Positions 16,431 to 23,430 of a stretch of 64,000 bases of DNA are shown here, in pieces. Origin of the DNA: CAVTSA01 sp963790575 (GTDB lineage: Bacteria > Chloroflexota > Dormibacteria > Dormibacterales > Dormibacteraceae); assembly GCA_963790575.1 (NCBI GenBank), contig CAWBPD010000002.1, positions 124,001-188,000 on the forward strand, given 5' to 3'. The notes beneath the pieces were generated by a model. That model had not been told where the DNA came from. It did no database searches and saw only the letters and a program-made list of their open reading frames with translations. The first letter of the stretch is position 1; each line of letters opens with the position of its first letter. The translations under genes and the position numbers were made by a program.

Positions 16431-16497
16431 GCGGCGCAGCCTGAAGACCCGCAACGTGTCCGTCTACCCGCCCTGTAAACCCGTGGAGACCGAGTCC

Positions 16498-16557
16498 CCG
16501 TTTCGCACGGAACGGATCTCATGGCACCACCCGAAGCTACCCTTCCGTGCGAAACGG
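16498..16557. repeat. Inverted pair of the CCGTTTCGCACGGAACGG motif, 42 bases apart, followed by T-run
   Basis: The 18-base arms 16498-16515 and 16540-16557 match inverted at 17 of 18 positions, starts 42 bases apart. The right arm is followed by AGTTTTTT, so on the plus strand it could act as a terminator with a long loop. It lies upstream of the AbiEi/DUF559 start and beyond the tgt 3' end. Confidence 0.88.
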
Positions 16558-16648
16558 GAGTTTTTTGGGGCGGGGGTGCGTGGGAGAGGGCGCGTGGGAG
16601 GGTGTGGCGGGCGGGCAGGGGGCGTGGGAGGTGGGAGGTCGGGAGGGG

Positions 16649-17893
16649 TCAGCGGGAGGCGAGCACTTCGGAGCGGAGGTCGGCCAGGGCGTGGGAGGCG
16701 ATCGCGGTTCGGACTCGCTCCAGCAGCCGGGCGGTGAAGCAGAGGTTGTGCTCGGCCAGCAGCGTCACCCCGAGCAGTTCGCGCGCCTTGATCAAGTGGT
16801 TGAGGTAGGCGCGCGAAAACCCGCTGCAGGCGCTGCACGGACACCCCTCCTCGATCGGCGCCTCGTCGTACCGGCAGGCCGAACCCCCCACGTGCAGCCG
16901 GTAGCGGGGCCGGCCGAACACGAGCGCCTGTCCGTGCCGAGCGATCCGGGTCGGCATCGCGCAGTCGAAGCTGTCCACGCCGCGCAGCACTCCCTCCACC
17001 AGGTCGTCCGGCTCTCCCACCCCCAGCAGGTGACGAGGTCGGTCGGGGGGCAGCAAGGGCCGCACCCGATCCACCACCTGGTACCAGTCTTCCTTGGTCT
17101 CGCCCAGGCAGTCCCCGATGCCGAACCCAAAGAACTCCATCTCCCCGATGGCCCGCGCGCTGCGCTCCCGCAGGTCGGGATACACCCCGCCGTGGACGAT
17201 CCCGAACAACCCCTGGTGCTCCGACGCGCCGATCTCGCGATGCCGGTCGAGGCAGCGCCGCGCCCACCGGAGGTTCCGCTCCATCGCCCGCTCCGTGTAC
17301 ACCCGCGGGACGTGAAGGGGCGTGCACTCGTCGAGGCAGAACAGGAGATCACCCCCCAGCGCCTGCTGCAGCTCCATGTTCGATTCGGGGGTGAAGAGAT
17401 GCGTCGACCCATCCAGGTAGGACCGGAACCGCGCACCCTCCTCGCTGAGCCGGACCGCATCGGCCGGCGCCAGCCCGGCCCCGCGCGCCCGCGCCGGCAA
17501 GCGGCGGCGCCCCTTGATCTCGTCCGCCACCTGCCCGAACCGCAGCGAAAAGATCTGGAATCCTCCCGAGTCCGTCGCCACCACGGCCGGCCACCCCATG
17601 AACCGATGCAACCCCCCGGCCCGCGCCACCGCGGCCGCGCCGGGCTGCAGAGCCAGGTGGTAGCTGTTGCAGATCACGGCCTCCACCCCGACGGCCCGCG
17701 CCGCCGCCGGCTCCACCCCCTTCAACGCCGCTTTCGTCGCCACCCCGAAGAAGGCCGGCGTGTGCAGGTCGCCGTGGGCGGTGCGGAGAATCCCGGCTCG
17801 CGCCATCCCGTCTTCCGCCGTGATCTCGAACCGCGGTGCGGGGCCCCTGCCGAACGGAGCCGGCGGGGTTTCGTGGGGTGGTGGGGCCTGCAC
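16649..17893 (-). CDS. tgt: tRNA-guanine transglycosylase (queuine/preQ1 insertion)
   Basis: TGT exchanges guanine 34 of GUN tRNAs for a queuosine precursor. The catalytic aspartates are in VVATDSGGFQIFSL and GVDSFDCAMPTRIARHG, and the zinc ligands are CPCSAC with the histidine of LLAEHNLCF. The bacterial cysteine that contacts preQ1 is kept in FCLDECTPLH. The substrate-pocket loop reads GDCLGE and is one residue shorter than the usual GGLAVGE. A palindromic repeat (17844-17878) is translated in frame near the N-terminus (PPPHETPPAPFGRGPAP). The start was set at GTG 17893, with CACAAT (17902-17907) as -10 box; an in-frame ATG at 17929 is the alternative. It is divergent from the EVE gene; a Qng1-type salvage enzyme lies 3 kb away. 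Confidence 0.93.
   Translation of the reverse strand: MQAPPPHETPPAPFGRGPAPRFEITAEDGMARAGILRTAHGDLHTPAFFGVATKAALKGVEPAAARAVGVEAVICNSYHLALQPGAAAVARAGGLHRFMGWPAVVATDSGGFQIFSLRFGQVADEIKGRRRLPARARGAGLAPADAVRLSEEGARFRSYLDGSTHLFTPESNMELQQALGGDLLFCLDECTPLHVPRVYTERAMERNLRWARRCLDRHREIGASEHQGLFGIVHGGVYPDLRERSARAIGEMEFFGFGIGDCLGETKEDWYQVVDRVRPLLPPDRPRHLLGVGEPDDLVEGVLRGVDSFDCAMPTRIARHGQALVFGRPRYRLHVGGSACRYDEAPIEEGCPCSACSGFSRAYLNHLIKARELLGVTLLAEHNLCFTARLLERVRTAIASHALADLRSEVLASR
17844..17878. repeat. Palindromic element (hemC type) inside tgt
   Basis: On the minus strand this reads CCCCACGAAAC, a GC-rich spacer, and an arm ending CAGGGG. It matches the elements at 35765-35798 and 36514-36547. It lies in frame in the tgt N-terminal codons before the conserved fold begins. 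Confidence 0.75.
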
Positions 17894-17901
17894 GGCGGAC
17901 C

Positions 17902-17929
17902 ATTGTGCGCGCCCGGCCCCAAGTAGCAT
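17902..17929. promoter_or_regulatory. Back-to-back -10 boxes of the divergent tgt and EVE genes
   Basis: TAGCAT (17924-17929, plus strand) stands 7 bases before the EVE GTG. On the minus strand CACAAT (17907-17902) stands 8 bases before the tgt GTG. Both transcripts would be leaderless and share a 43-base intergenic segment. Confidence 0.4.
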
Positions 17930-17936
17930 CGAGACT

Positions 17937-18467
17937 GTGAATCGCGACCGAAGAGGGGACGACGGGGGGGAGCGCGGGCGCCGTCGACGTCTGCCCCGAC
18001 ACCGTCCGCAGTTCTGGATGGTCGTGACCTCGCTGGAGAACTTCCGGCGCACGCGGGAGCGGGGTTTCAACCTGCTCGGGCTGCGAAGCCGCCACCGCCG
18101 TCGCGCCGAGGTGATGCGGCCGGGCGACCGCGTCCTCTTTTATGTGGCGCCCCGCCGTGCCTTTGCCGCCACCGCCACGCTGACCTCCGGCATGCTCGAG
18201 GACCGCGAGCCGATCTGGGGCGCACCGCGTCCCGAGGAGAGCCATCCCTGGCGGTTTCGAATGCGCGCCGACGAGTCCCTGGAAGAGGCGGATTGGATCC
18301 TCGCCCGCGAGCTGGCGTACCGGCTCGAGTACGTCCGCAAGTGGCCGCCCGAGGAATGGGCCCTCGCCTTCCAGGGCCATGTTCATCAGCTTCCCCAGAA
18401 GGATTTCAAGCTGATCGAGAGCGAGATGGCGCGGACGCGGCGCGGGGAGCACGCCACCACGGCATAA
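17937..18467 (+). CDS. EVE-domain (PUA-like) protein
   Basis: EVE domains bind modified bases in DNA or RNA. The core starts at FWMVVTSLENFRRTRERGFNLLGL and continues with RAEVMRPGDRVLFYVAPRRAFAATATLTSG and EYVRKWPPEEWALAFQGHV, the standard order of the fold. About 27 basic residues precede it when the GTG at 17937 is used, which is the start favoured by the -10 box TAGCAT seven bases upstream; an ATG at 18018 would give the bare domain. It is divergent from tgt, which introduces a modified base in tRNA, but a functional link is only suggested by position. A long inverted repeat follows the stop. Confidence 0.82.
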   Translation: MNRDRRGDDGGERGRRRRLPRHRPQFWMVVTSLENFRRTRERGFNLLGLRSRHRRRAEVMRPGDRVLFYVAPRRAFAATATLTSGMLEDREPIWGAPRPEESHPWRFRMRADESLEEADWILARELAYRLEYVRKWPPEEWALAFQGHVHQLPQKDFKLIESEMARTRRGEHATTA

Positions 18468-18476
18468 CCGGCATCA

Positions 18477-18524
18477 TGCAACCACCTGGATTGAAACAGA
18501 GTTGTTTCAAACAAGGTGGATGCA
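18477..18524. repeat. Nested inverted repeat before the ATPase gene
   Basis: Outer arms TGCAACCACCT (18477-18487) and AGGTGGATGCA (18514-18524) match with one mismatch. Inner arms TTGAAAC (18491-18497) and GTTTCAA (18504-18510) are perfect. The AT-rich centre contrasts with the GC-rich context. It may end the EVE transcript or serve as operator for the ATPase gene, whose likely -10 box TACACT follows at 18531-18536. Confidence 0.75.
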
Positions 18525-18548
18525 ACGGCATACACTTGCCATCTGACC

Positions 18549-19709
18549 ATGCCGGCCAGGTTCAGGCGGAACCCCTACCACTTCGGATCGCCGGTGAACG
18601 ACGCGGTCCACTTCGCGGACCGGGAGCGGGAGGCGGGGCTGCTGCGTGGTCTGATGTTGAACGGGCAGAACGCGATCGTCATCGCCCCGCGCCGCTACGG
18701 TAAGACCTCGCTGCTCAACCGCGTCGTGGACCAGGTGCGCGAAGCCGGGGGCCGCACCGGGAAGGTCAATCTGATCCGCTGCGCGACCCCCAAGGATGTG
18801 GCCGAAGAGCTGCTCCGTGGCGTCGTCCACGGCCCGCTCGGCCCGCTCGGCGGCCGCGTCCACGAGATCTTGAGGTACCTGCGCCACCTCCGCGTCACAC
18901 CCGAGTTCACGTTCGACACCCAGAGCGGTGTGATCCGCGGCGTGCGACTGGACAACCTGCAGCAGGACGCGAGCTGGCAGGACGTGATCGGGGACGTGGT
19001 CCGCACCCTCCGCGCGGCGGGCGACCGCGACCACCCCGCCTCACTCGTGTTGGACGAGTTCCAGAAGGTGCTGGAGATCGACCCCGGGCTGCCGGATGTG
19101 TTCAAGGGGATGGTCGACGAGCTGTCGGAGGTGAGCCTGGTCTTCGCCGGCTCCCGCCGCCACCTGATGGAGCGGATGGCCGACGACCCCGACCACGGCG
19201 CCCTCTACAACGTCGGCGCCAAGCACTACCTGGGCAAGATCCACGCGGCCGACTTCGTGGCCTACCTGGTCGCACGCGCGACCGCCGCCGGAGCCACGCT
19301 CGGGCTGGCCGGGGCGGAGCGAATCTTCACCATCGCCGCCGGCGTGCCCAACGACGTCCAGCTGGTCGCCTTCTTCGCGTTCGAGCAGGCGGACGACGGC
19401 GGGGTGATCGACGACGCCGCCATCGATCGAGCGCTGCGGGTGGCCGTGGGCGATCAGAAGGACGAGTTCGAGCAGATCTTCTCGAGGCTGGCCAAGAGTC
19501 AGCAGCTGCTGTTGAAACGGATCGCGCGAGGCGGCGTCGAGAGCTTCACCAATCAGTCGGTGCTGCTGGAGCTGGGAGTCAGTCACACCGCCGCCGCCCG
19601 AGCCGGCGAGGTCCTGGTACGGGAGGACCTGATCATCCGCGAGGAGAAGGCCTGGACCCTCGCCAGCGGCCTCTTCCGGGAGTGGCTGCTCGGCGGCGTC
19701 CCCGACTAG
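18549..19709 (+). CDS. Archaeal-type (STAND-like) AAA ATPase
   Basis: The 386-residue protein belongs to the ATPase_2 group of P-loop proteins common in archaea and mobile regions. It starts with FRRNPYHFGSPVNDAVHFADRE and has the Walker A box APRRYGKTSLLNRV, Walker B SLVLDEFQKV and the sensor segment VFAGSRRHLMERM, followed by a C-terminal winged-helix region (RGGVESFTNQSVLLELGVSHTAAAR). These ATPases are thought to act as switches or in defence or transposition, but no function is established here. The ATG at 18549 follows TACACT by 12 bases. The gene is bounded by a nested inverted repeat on its 5' side and a direct repeat pair on its 3' side. Confidence 0.82.
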   Translation: MPARFRRNPYHFGSPVNDAVHFADREREAGLLRGLMLNGQNAIVIAPRRYGKTSLLNRVVDQVREAGGRTGKVNLIRCATPKDVAEELLRGVVHGPLGPLGGRVHEILRYLRHLRVTPEFTFDTQSGVIRGVRLDNLQQDASWQDVIGDVVRTLRAAGDRDHPASLVLDEFQKVLEIDPGLPDVFKGMVDELSEVSLVFAGSRRHLMERMADDPDHGALYNVGAKHYLGKIHAADFVAYLVARATAAGATLGLAGAERIFTIAAGVPNDVQLVAFFAFEQADDGGVIDDAAIDRALRVAVGDQKDEFEQIFSRLAKSQQLLLKRIARGGVESFTNQSVLLELGVSHTAAARAGEVLVREDLIIREEKAWTLASGLFREWLLGGVPD

Positions 19710-19712
19710 CCG

Positions 19713-19770
19713 CTTCCCGGGAAACGGTCGCGCGGGCGGACGCCCCAGGGGGCCCCTTCCCGGGAAACGG
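19713..19770. repeat. Direct pair of CTTCCCGGGAAACGG, 43-base period
   Basis: The 15-mer occurs at 19713-19727 and 19756-19770; each contains the palindrome TTCCCGGGAA. It lies between the stop codons of the convergent ATPase and thioredoxin-TPR genes. It is a variant of the TTCC-N4-GAAA-CGG family. Confidence 0.85.
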
Positions 19771-19785
19771 CCCCCCTCGTGCGGA

Positions 19786-20517
19786 CTAGTAGAGCGCGCT
19801 GGCGAGCTTGCGGCGGTAGGGGAGGGCCTCCGCCGGCTGCATCCGGTCCAGCACGCCGATCACCACCCGGCGCAGCTGGTCGCGCCGTTCGCCGGCACCG
19901 GGAAGCGCGGCCAGCAGGAGGTCCAGCGCCTGACCCTCACGTCCCGCGCCCAGCTCCTTCCAGGCCGGCTCCAGCTCCACGACGTGCGCCCGCTCCAGCT
20001 CGATCTGGGCGGCCAGGCCCGCGGCCGCGAAGCCGGGCACCTTCCGCAGCCGGGCCAGCGCCTCCTCGCCCTCCCCTCGGGCGTGGAGCAGGCGCGCCAG
20101 GGGCAGCACCGCGTCCGCGCGGTCGGGTGAGAGGTCGGCCGCCCGTCGCAAAGACGCCTCGTCGCCGGCCGACACCAGACGATCCGTCTCCGAGGGCGCC
20201 AGCCCGTCGAGAAAGCGTTCGACCGAAGCCCGGGGCAGCGCGCCCACGAACTCGGAAACCACCGCGCCGTCGCGGAATGCCTTGACCGCCGGGATGCCCC
20301 GGATCTGGTACCGCTGCGCGAGCGCGGGATTGGCGTCGGTGTCGAGCTTGGCCAGCACCACCTCACCGTCGCGCGCCTCGACGGCCGCCTCCAGCACCGG
20401 CCCCAGCGTGCGGCAGGGTCCACACCAACTGGCCCAGAAGTCAACGACCACGGGGGTCTGGCGGGACCGCTCCAGCACCTCCGCCTGGAAGTTCGAGGCA
20501 TCGACGTCGATCGGCAT
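19786..20517 (-). CDS. Thioredoxin-domain protein with TPR tail (CnoX/YbbN type)
   Basis: The 243-residue protein has a thioredoxin domain at residues 1-110 with the redox pair in VDFWASWCGPCRTLGP and the cis-proline loop RGIPAVKAFRDG, followed by helical repeats (DEASLRRAADLSPDRADAVLPLARLLHARGEGEEAL) as in YbbN/CnoX. Such proteins act as chaperone-like holdases or redoxins for client proteins; unlike E. coli CnoX this one retains both active-site cysteines. The start at ATG 20517 (MPIDVDASNF) begins the first conserved strand. About 220 bases without a recognisable gene separate it from the divergent Qng1 gene. Confidence 0.88.
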   Translation of the reverse strand: MPIDVDASNFQAEVLERSRQTPVVVDFWASWCGPCRTLGPVLEAAVEARDGEVVLAKLDTDANPALAQRYQIRGIPAVKAFRDGAVVSEFVGALPRASVERFLDGLAPSETDRLVSAGDEASLRRAADLSPDRADAVLPLARLLHARGEGEEALARLRKVPGFAAAGLAAQIELERAHVVELEPAWKELGAGREGQALDLLLAALPGAGERRDQLRRVVIGVLDRMQPAEALPYRRKLASALY

Positions 20518-20737
20518 ACCCAAACGAACATACGGCGCTAAGGAGGACGGCAGGGGGCGGGTGGCGAGAGATCGGGCGGCCAGGTGGTTTAGATGCAAGG
20601 CGCCGCTGCGGAGCGGAAGGAGCGCGTCCGTCCACTCGTGACTGAGCACCGCAAAGCGGCAACGCCGCAGATGAGCCGCATGGCCGTTCGAGATCCGACG
20701 AACGCCCCCGGCCGTCCTCCTAATTACTCTCCTGGAG

Positions 20738-21622
20738 GTGGACGACCCGCTCGGCGTGCGCGCTGCCTGCGCCTGGGTGACCGAACGGTCAGAACAGGTC
20801 CGGCTCGGCTCGCTCGACTCGACCCTGGAGGCGATCCTGCCGGTGCCGGTCCCGACCTGGGACACCGGCCACCACTATGCGGGGCCGCCGGAGCGGACGG
20901 TGCGCTACCTGCTCGTGCTCGACACCATCAACTTCTCCTTCTGGACGCCGCCGGGCTGGGCCGGCGAGAAGCGGGGCTACCGTGAAGTCGCCGCCGCGCT
21001 GCGCCGGGTCTTCGAGGCCGGCGACGACCTCGCCACCCCCGCGGCGCTGCGTTGTGTCACGGTCGCGCGGCTGGAGGAACTCCTCGGCGGCCCCCTGCCC
21101 ATGCTCGAGGAGCGCGCCGCCGCCCTGCGCGAGCTCGGTCGGCATGGTTTCGAGGGACTGCTCCAGCCGACTGCCGCCGCCACCGCCCGCACCCTGGCCG
21201 AGCGGCTGGACAGCTATCGCGACGTCGCCGTCTATCGGGGCCGCAGCGTCCCGATCCTGAAGAGGGCGCAGATTGTCGCCGCCGACCTGCACGGAGCCGG
21301 TGTCCGCACCTTCCCCGACCTCGCCGCCCTCACCTGCTTCGCCGACTACAAGCTGCCGCAGATCCTGCGGCACCGGGGGCCGCTGCTTCTCGCGCCGGAG
21401 CTCGCGCGGCGGATCGACGCTCTCACGCCCCTGACCGCCGGCGAGCCGGCCGAGGTGGAGCTGCGCTGCGCCACCGTCACCTGTGTCGAGCGGCTCCGCG
21501 ACGCACTGGCAGCAAGAGGCCGGCACTTGCGCGCGGTCGAGGTGGACTGGATCCTCTGGGACGCCTCACAGGAGCTGGCCGGGATGGCGCCCCACCCCCG
21601 GACGCGTACGGTCTTCTACTGA
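20738..21622 (+). CDS. Queuosine salvage enzyme, Qng1/DUF2419 family
   Basis: Qng1 proteins hydrolyse queuosine 5'-monophosphate to release queuine for reuse by TGT. The 294-residue product shows the family signatures RYLLVLDTINFSFWTPPGW near residue 60, TFPDLAALTCFADYKLPQILRHRGPLLLAPELARRID, and AEVELRCATVTCVERLRDAL followed by VEVDWILWDASQE. Charged residues of the nucleobase pocket (the LDTINFSFW and FADYKLPQ segments) are present. Bacterial homologues occur in Chloroflexota such as Sphaerobacter. The GTG at 20738 overlaps a GGAGG, so a second in-frame GTG at 20756 may be the true start. With tgt 3 kb away it suggests that the cell scavenges queuine. Confidence 0.88.
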   Translation: MDDPLGVRAACAWVTERSEQVRLGSLDSTLEAILPVPVPTWDTGHHYAGPPERTVRYLLVLDTINFSFWTPPGWAGEKRGYREVAAALRRVFEAGDDLATPAALRCVTVARLEELLGGPLPMLEERAAALRELGRHGFEGLLQPTAAATARTLAERLDSYRDVAVYRGRSVPILKRAQIVAADLHGAGVRTFPDLAALTCFADYKLPQILRHRGPLLLAPELARRIDALTPLTAGEPAEVELRCATVTCVERLRDALAARGRHLRAVEVDWILWDASQELAGMAPHPRTRTVFY

Positions 21623-21672
21623 GCCAACTTCGACGCGGCCCTGGAGGTGCGAATCGATGTGTCAAAGTTGGC
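21623..21672. repeat. Inverted pair GCCAACTT/AAGTTGGC, 42 bases apart, before the sigma gene
   Basis: The perfect 8-base cores at 21623-21630 and 21665-21672 extend imperfectly to about 14 bases (GAG-CCAACTT-GAC pattern). It starts directly after the Qng1 stop codon and ends about 50 bases before the ECF sigma start, so it could be an operator or terminator. Confidence 0.7.
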
Positions 21673-21721
21673 CTCAAGGAACTGCCACATGCCACCGAAC
21701 CGTGGTGCTTGCGAAGGTGAG

Positions 21722-22279
21722 GTGAAAGCAACGGTATTGCGCTCGATCCCGGACCCACCCCCCACGACCAGCACTCCACGACAGGAGCCCGCCGATCCCT
21801 TCGACCGGCTCTTCCTGCGGGAATACGGTCGGGTGGTGGCGATCGCCCAGAAAGTCGTCGACGACCGGGCCGAGGCCGAGGACGTGGCGCAGGAGGTGTT
21901 CTGGGACCTCCACCGGCGCCGGCACACCGATGCCCCCTACGCGCGCGCCTGGCTCTACAAAGCGGCCGCGCACACTGCCCTCAACCGTGTCCGGTCGCGC
22001 AAGCGGCGCGAGAGGCGCGAGCTCACCAACCTGGATCGGACCCCGGCTGCCGCCGACCCGAGCCAGATCGTGGAGCTCGAGCAGGAGCGGGAGGCGGTCC
22101 GCGCGGCCCTGCAGCGGCTGCCCCGGAAGGCGGCGAGCGTGCTCGCCCTCCGCTATTCCGGGCTCAGCTATGTCGAGGTCGCGCAGGCACTGGGGGTAGG
22201 GACGAATCAGATCGGCACGCTGTTGCGGCGCGCCGAACATGCTCTAAGGAAGGAGATGCGTGATGCGTCATCTGACTGA
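21722..22279 (+). CDS. ECF-type RNA polymerase sigma factor
   Basis: Region 2 is visible as DRLFLREYGRVVAIAQKVV and DDRAEAEDVAQEVFWDLHRR, and region 4 as LQRLPRKAASVLALRYSGLSYVEVAQALGVGTNQIGTLLRRAEHALR with the helix-turn-helix. The spacing lacks region 3, as in ECF factors. The GTG at 21722 follows GAAGGTGAG; an ATG at 21689 is possible. The 3' end overlaps the anti-sigma gene by 17 bases, so the two are co-translated. An inverted pair of repeats lies just upstream and could give autoregulation. The ECF group cannot be assigned with confidence. Confidence 0.9.
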   Translation: MKATVLRSIPDPPPTTSTPRQEPADPFDRLFLREYGRVVAIAQKVVDDRAEAEDVAQEVFWDLHRRRHTDAPYARAWLYKAAAHTALNRVRSRKRRERRELTNLDRTPAAADPSQIVELEQEREAVRAALQRLPRKAASVLALRYSGLSYVEVAQALGVGTNQIGTLLRRAEHALRKEMRDASSD

Positions 22280-23411
22280 GGGCGAACTCCGGCGCTACTA
22301 CGACGATCCGGACGCGATCGTCGCCACCGAGCGCTCGCATTTCGCCTCCTGTACGGTCTGCCAGGAACGCCTGCACATGGTGGCCGCAGACGCCAAGCGC
22401 ACCCGCTTGCTGCTCGAGACGGCGCCCGCGCCGGTCGACGCCCGGGTCGCCCTGGCCCGCTTCCACAACCGCCAGGGCAAGGCGGGGCGGCCCAGCCGCC
22501 TGCCGCTGAGCTGGCCGGCGCTGCGCTGGCAGATGCCGGCCGCCGCCGCCGCGCTGGCGGTGGCCGTGATCGCGATGTTCACGGTGACGCCCTTCGCGGC
22601 CTCGCTGCGCGGCCTGTTCGTGCCCAGCTCGGTGCAGCCGGTCACGCTGTCGCAGGCCGACCTGCAGAGCCTGGCGCCGCTGCACACCTACGGCAACGTC
22701 ACCGTCCCCGTCAAGTCCACGCAGTCTCCTGCCGTGTCGGCCTCCGCGGCGGCCTCGGCGAGCGGCCTGCCGGCGATCCAAATCGGCGACGTGCCGAGTT
22801 CGGTCGCGGGCCAGCCCACGAGCTACGAGACGATGTCGCAGGGCACGGTGAGCTTCACGTTCAGCGCCGCCAAGGCCGCCGCCGCGGCGGAGCAGGCCGG
22901 GCACGCCGCCCCCAGCTTCCCGCCCGGGGTCGACGGCAGCTCACTGGTCGTTCAGACCGGGCCCGGTGAGGGCGTCCTGTACGGCAACGAGCAGCAGATC
23001 CAGCAGGCCCTGCAGCAGTCGCAGGGATCGGGAAACGACGCCTACCAGCAGACGGCCGAGGCGGCCGGCACCTTCATGGTCGCCGGTGAGATGCGGGCTC
23101 CCAACATCTCCTCGACCGGGGCCAGCGTCGACCAGATCAAGGAGACGCTGCTGGCCCAGCCGGGCCTCACCGGGCAGGCGCGGGCGCTCATCCAGCAGCT
23201 CGGCAGCCCGGACGGCGCGCTGCCCATCCCGATCCCGGCCGGTCTCGCGACCGCTCAGCCGGTGACGGTGCAGGGCGTCCAGGGTCAGACCTTCGGTGAC
23301 AACACCGGGATCGGTTCCGCGGTGCTCTGGATCAAGGGCGGCATCGTCTACTTCGTCGGCGGCACCATCACGGAGTCGGACGCGCTGGCGGCAGCGCAGA
23401 GCTTCTCCTAA
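22263..23411 (+). CDS. Membrane-anchored zinc anti-sigma factor
   Basis: Residues 1-45 form a ZAS-like anti-sigma domain with the zinc motif H-x3-C-x2-C (HFASCTVC). A single membrane helix follows at about residues 90-112 (AAAAALAVAVIAMFTVTPF). The remaining 270 residues are predicted outside the membrane and are rich in Ala, Ser, Gln and Gly (for example NEQQIQQALQQSQGSGND), ending in a VLWIKGGIVYFVGGTI strand pair, which may sense an envelope signal. The ATG at 22263 has AAGGAG nine bases upstream and overlaps the sigma gene, the usual layout of such pairs. It probably sequesters the upstream sigma factor until a signal arrives. Confidence 0.88.
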   Translation: MRHLTEGELRRYYDDPDAIVATERSHFASCTVCQERLHMVAADAKRTRLLLETAPAPVDARVALARFHNRQGKAGRPSRLPLSWPALRWQMPAAAAALAVAVIAMFTVTPFAASLRGLFVPSSVQPVTLSQADLQSLAPLHTYGNVTVPVKSTQSPAVSASAAASASGLPAIQIGDVPSSVAGQPTSYETMSQGTVSFTFSAAKAAAAAEQAGHAAPSFPPGVDGSSLVVQTGPGEGVLYGNEQQIQQALQQSQGSGNDAYQQTAEAAGTFMVAGEMRAPNISSTGASVDQIKETLLAQPGLTGQARALIQQLGSPDGALPIPIPAGLATAQPVTVQGVQGQTFGDNTGIGSAVLWIKGGIVYFVGGTITESDALAAAQSFS

Positions 23412-23430
23412 CCTGCCCTCCTAGGACCCC

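Noticed and set aside
15498..16557. Treating the repeat pairs simply as rho-independent terminators
   Set aside because: Only the 16498-16557 pair has a T-run; several pairs are direct repeats that cannot form the required stem between arms.
20518..20737. A small gene in the gap between the thioredoxin-TPR and Qng1 genes
   Set aside because: Open frames here have no start signals or recognisable sequence; I see only the divergent promoter space.
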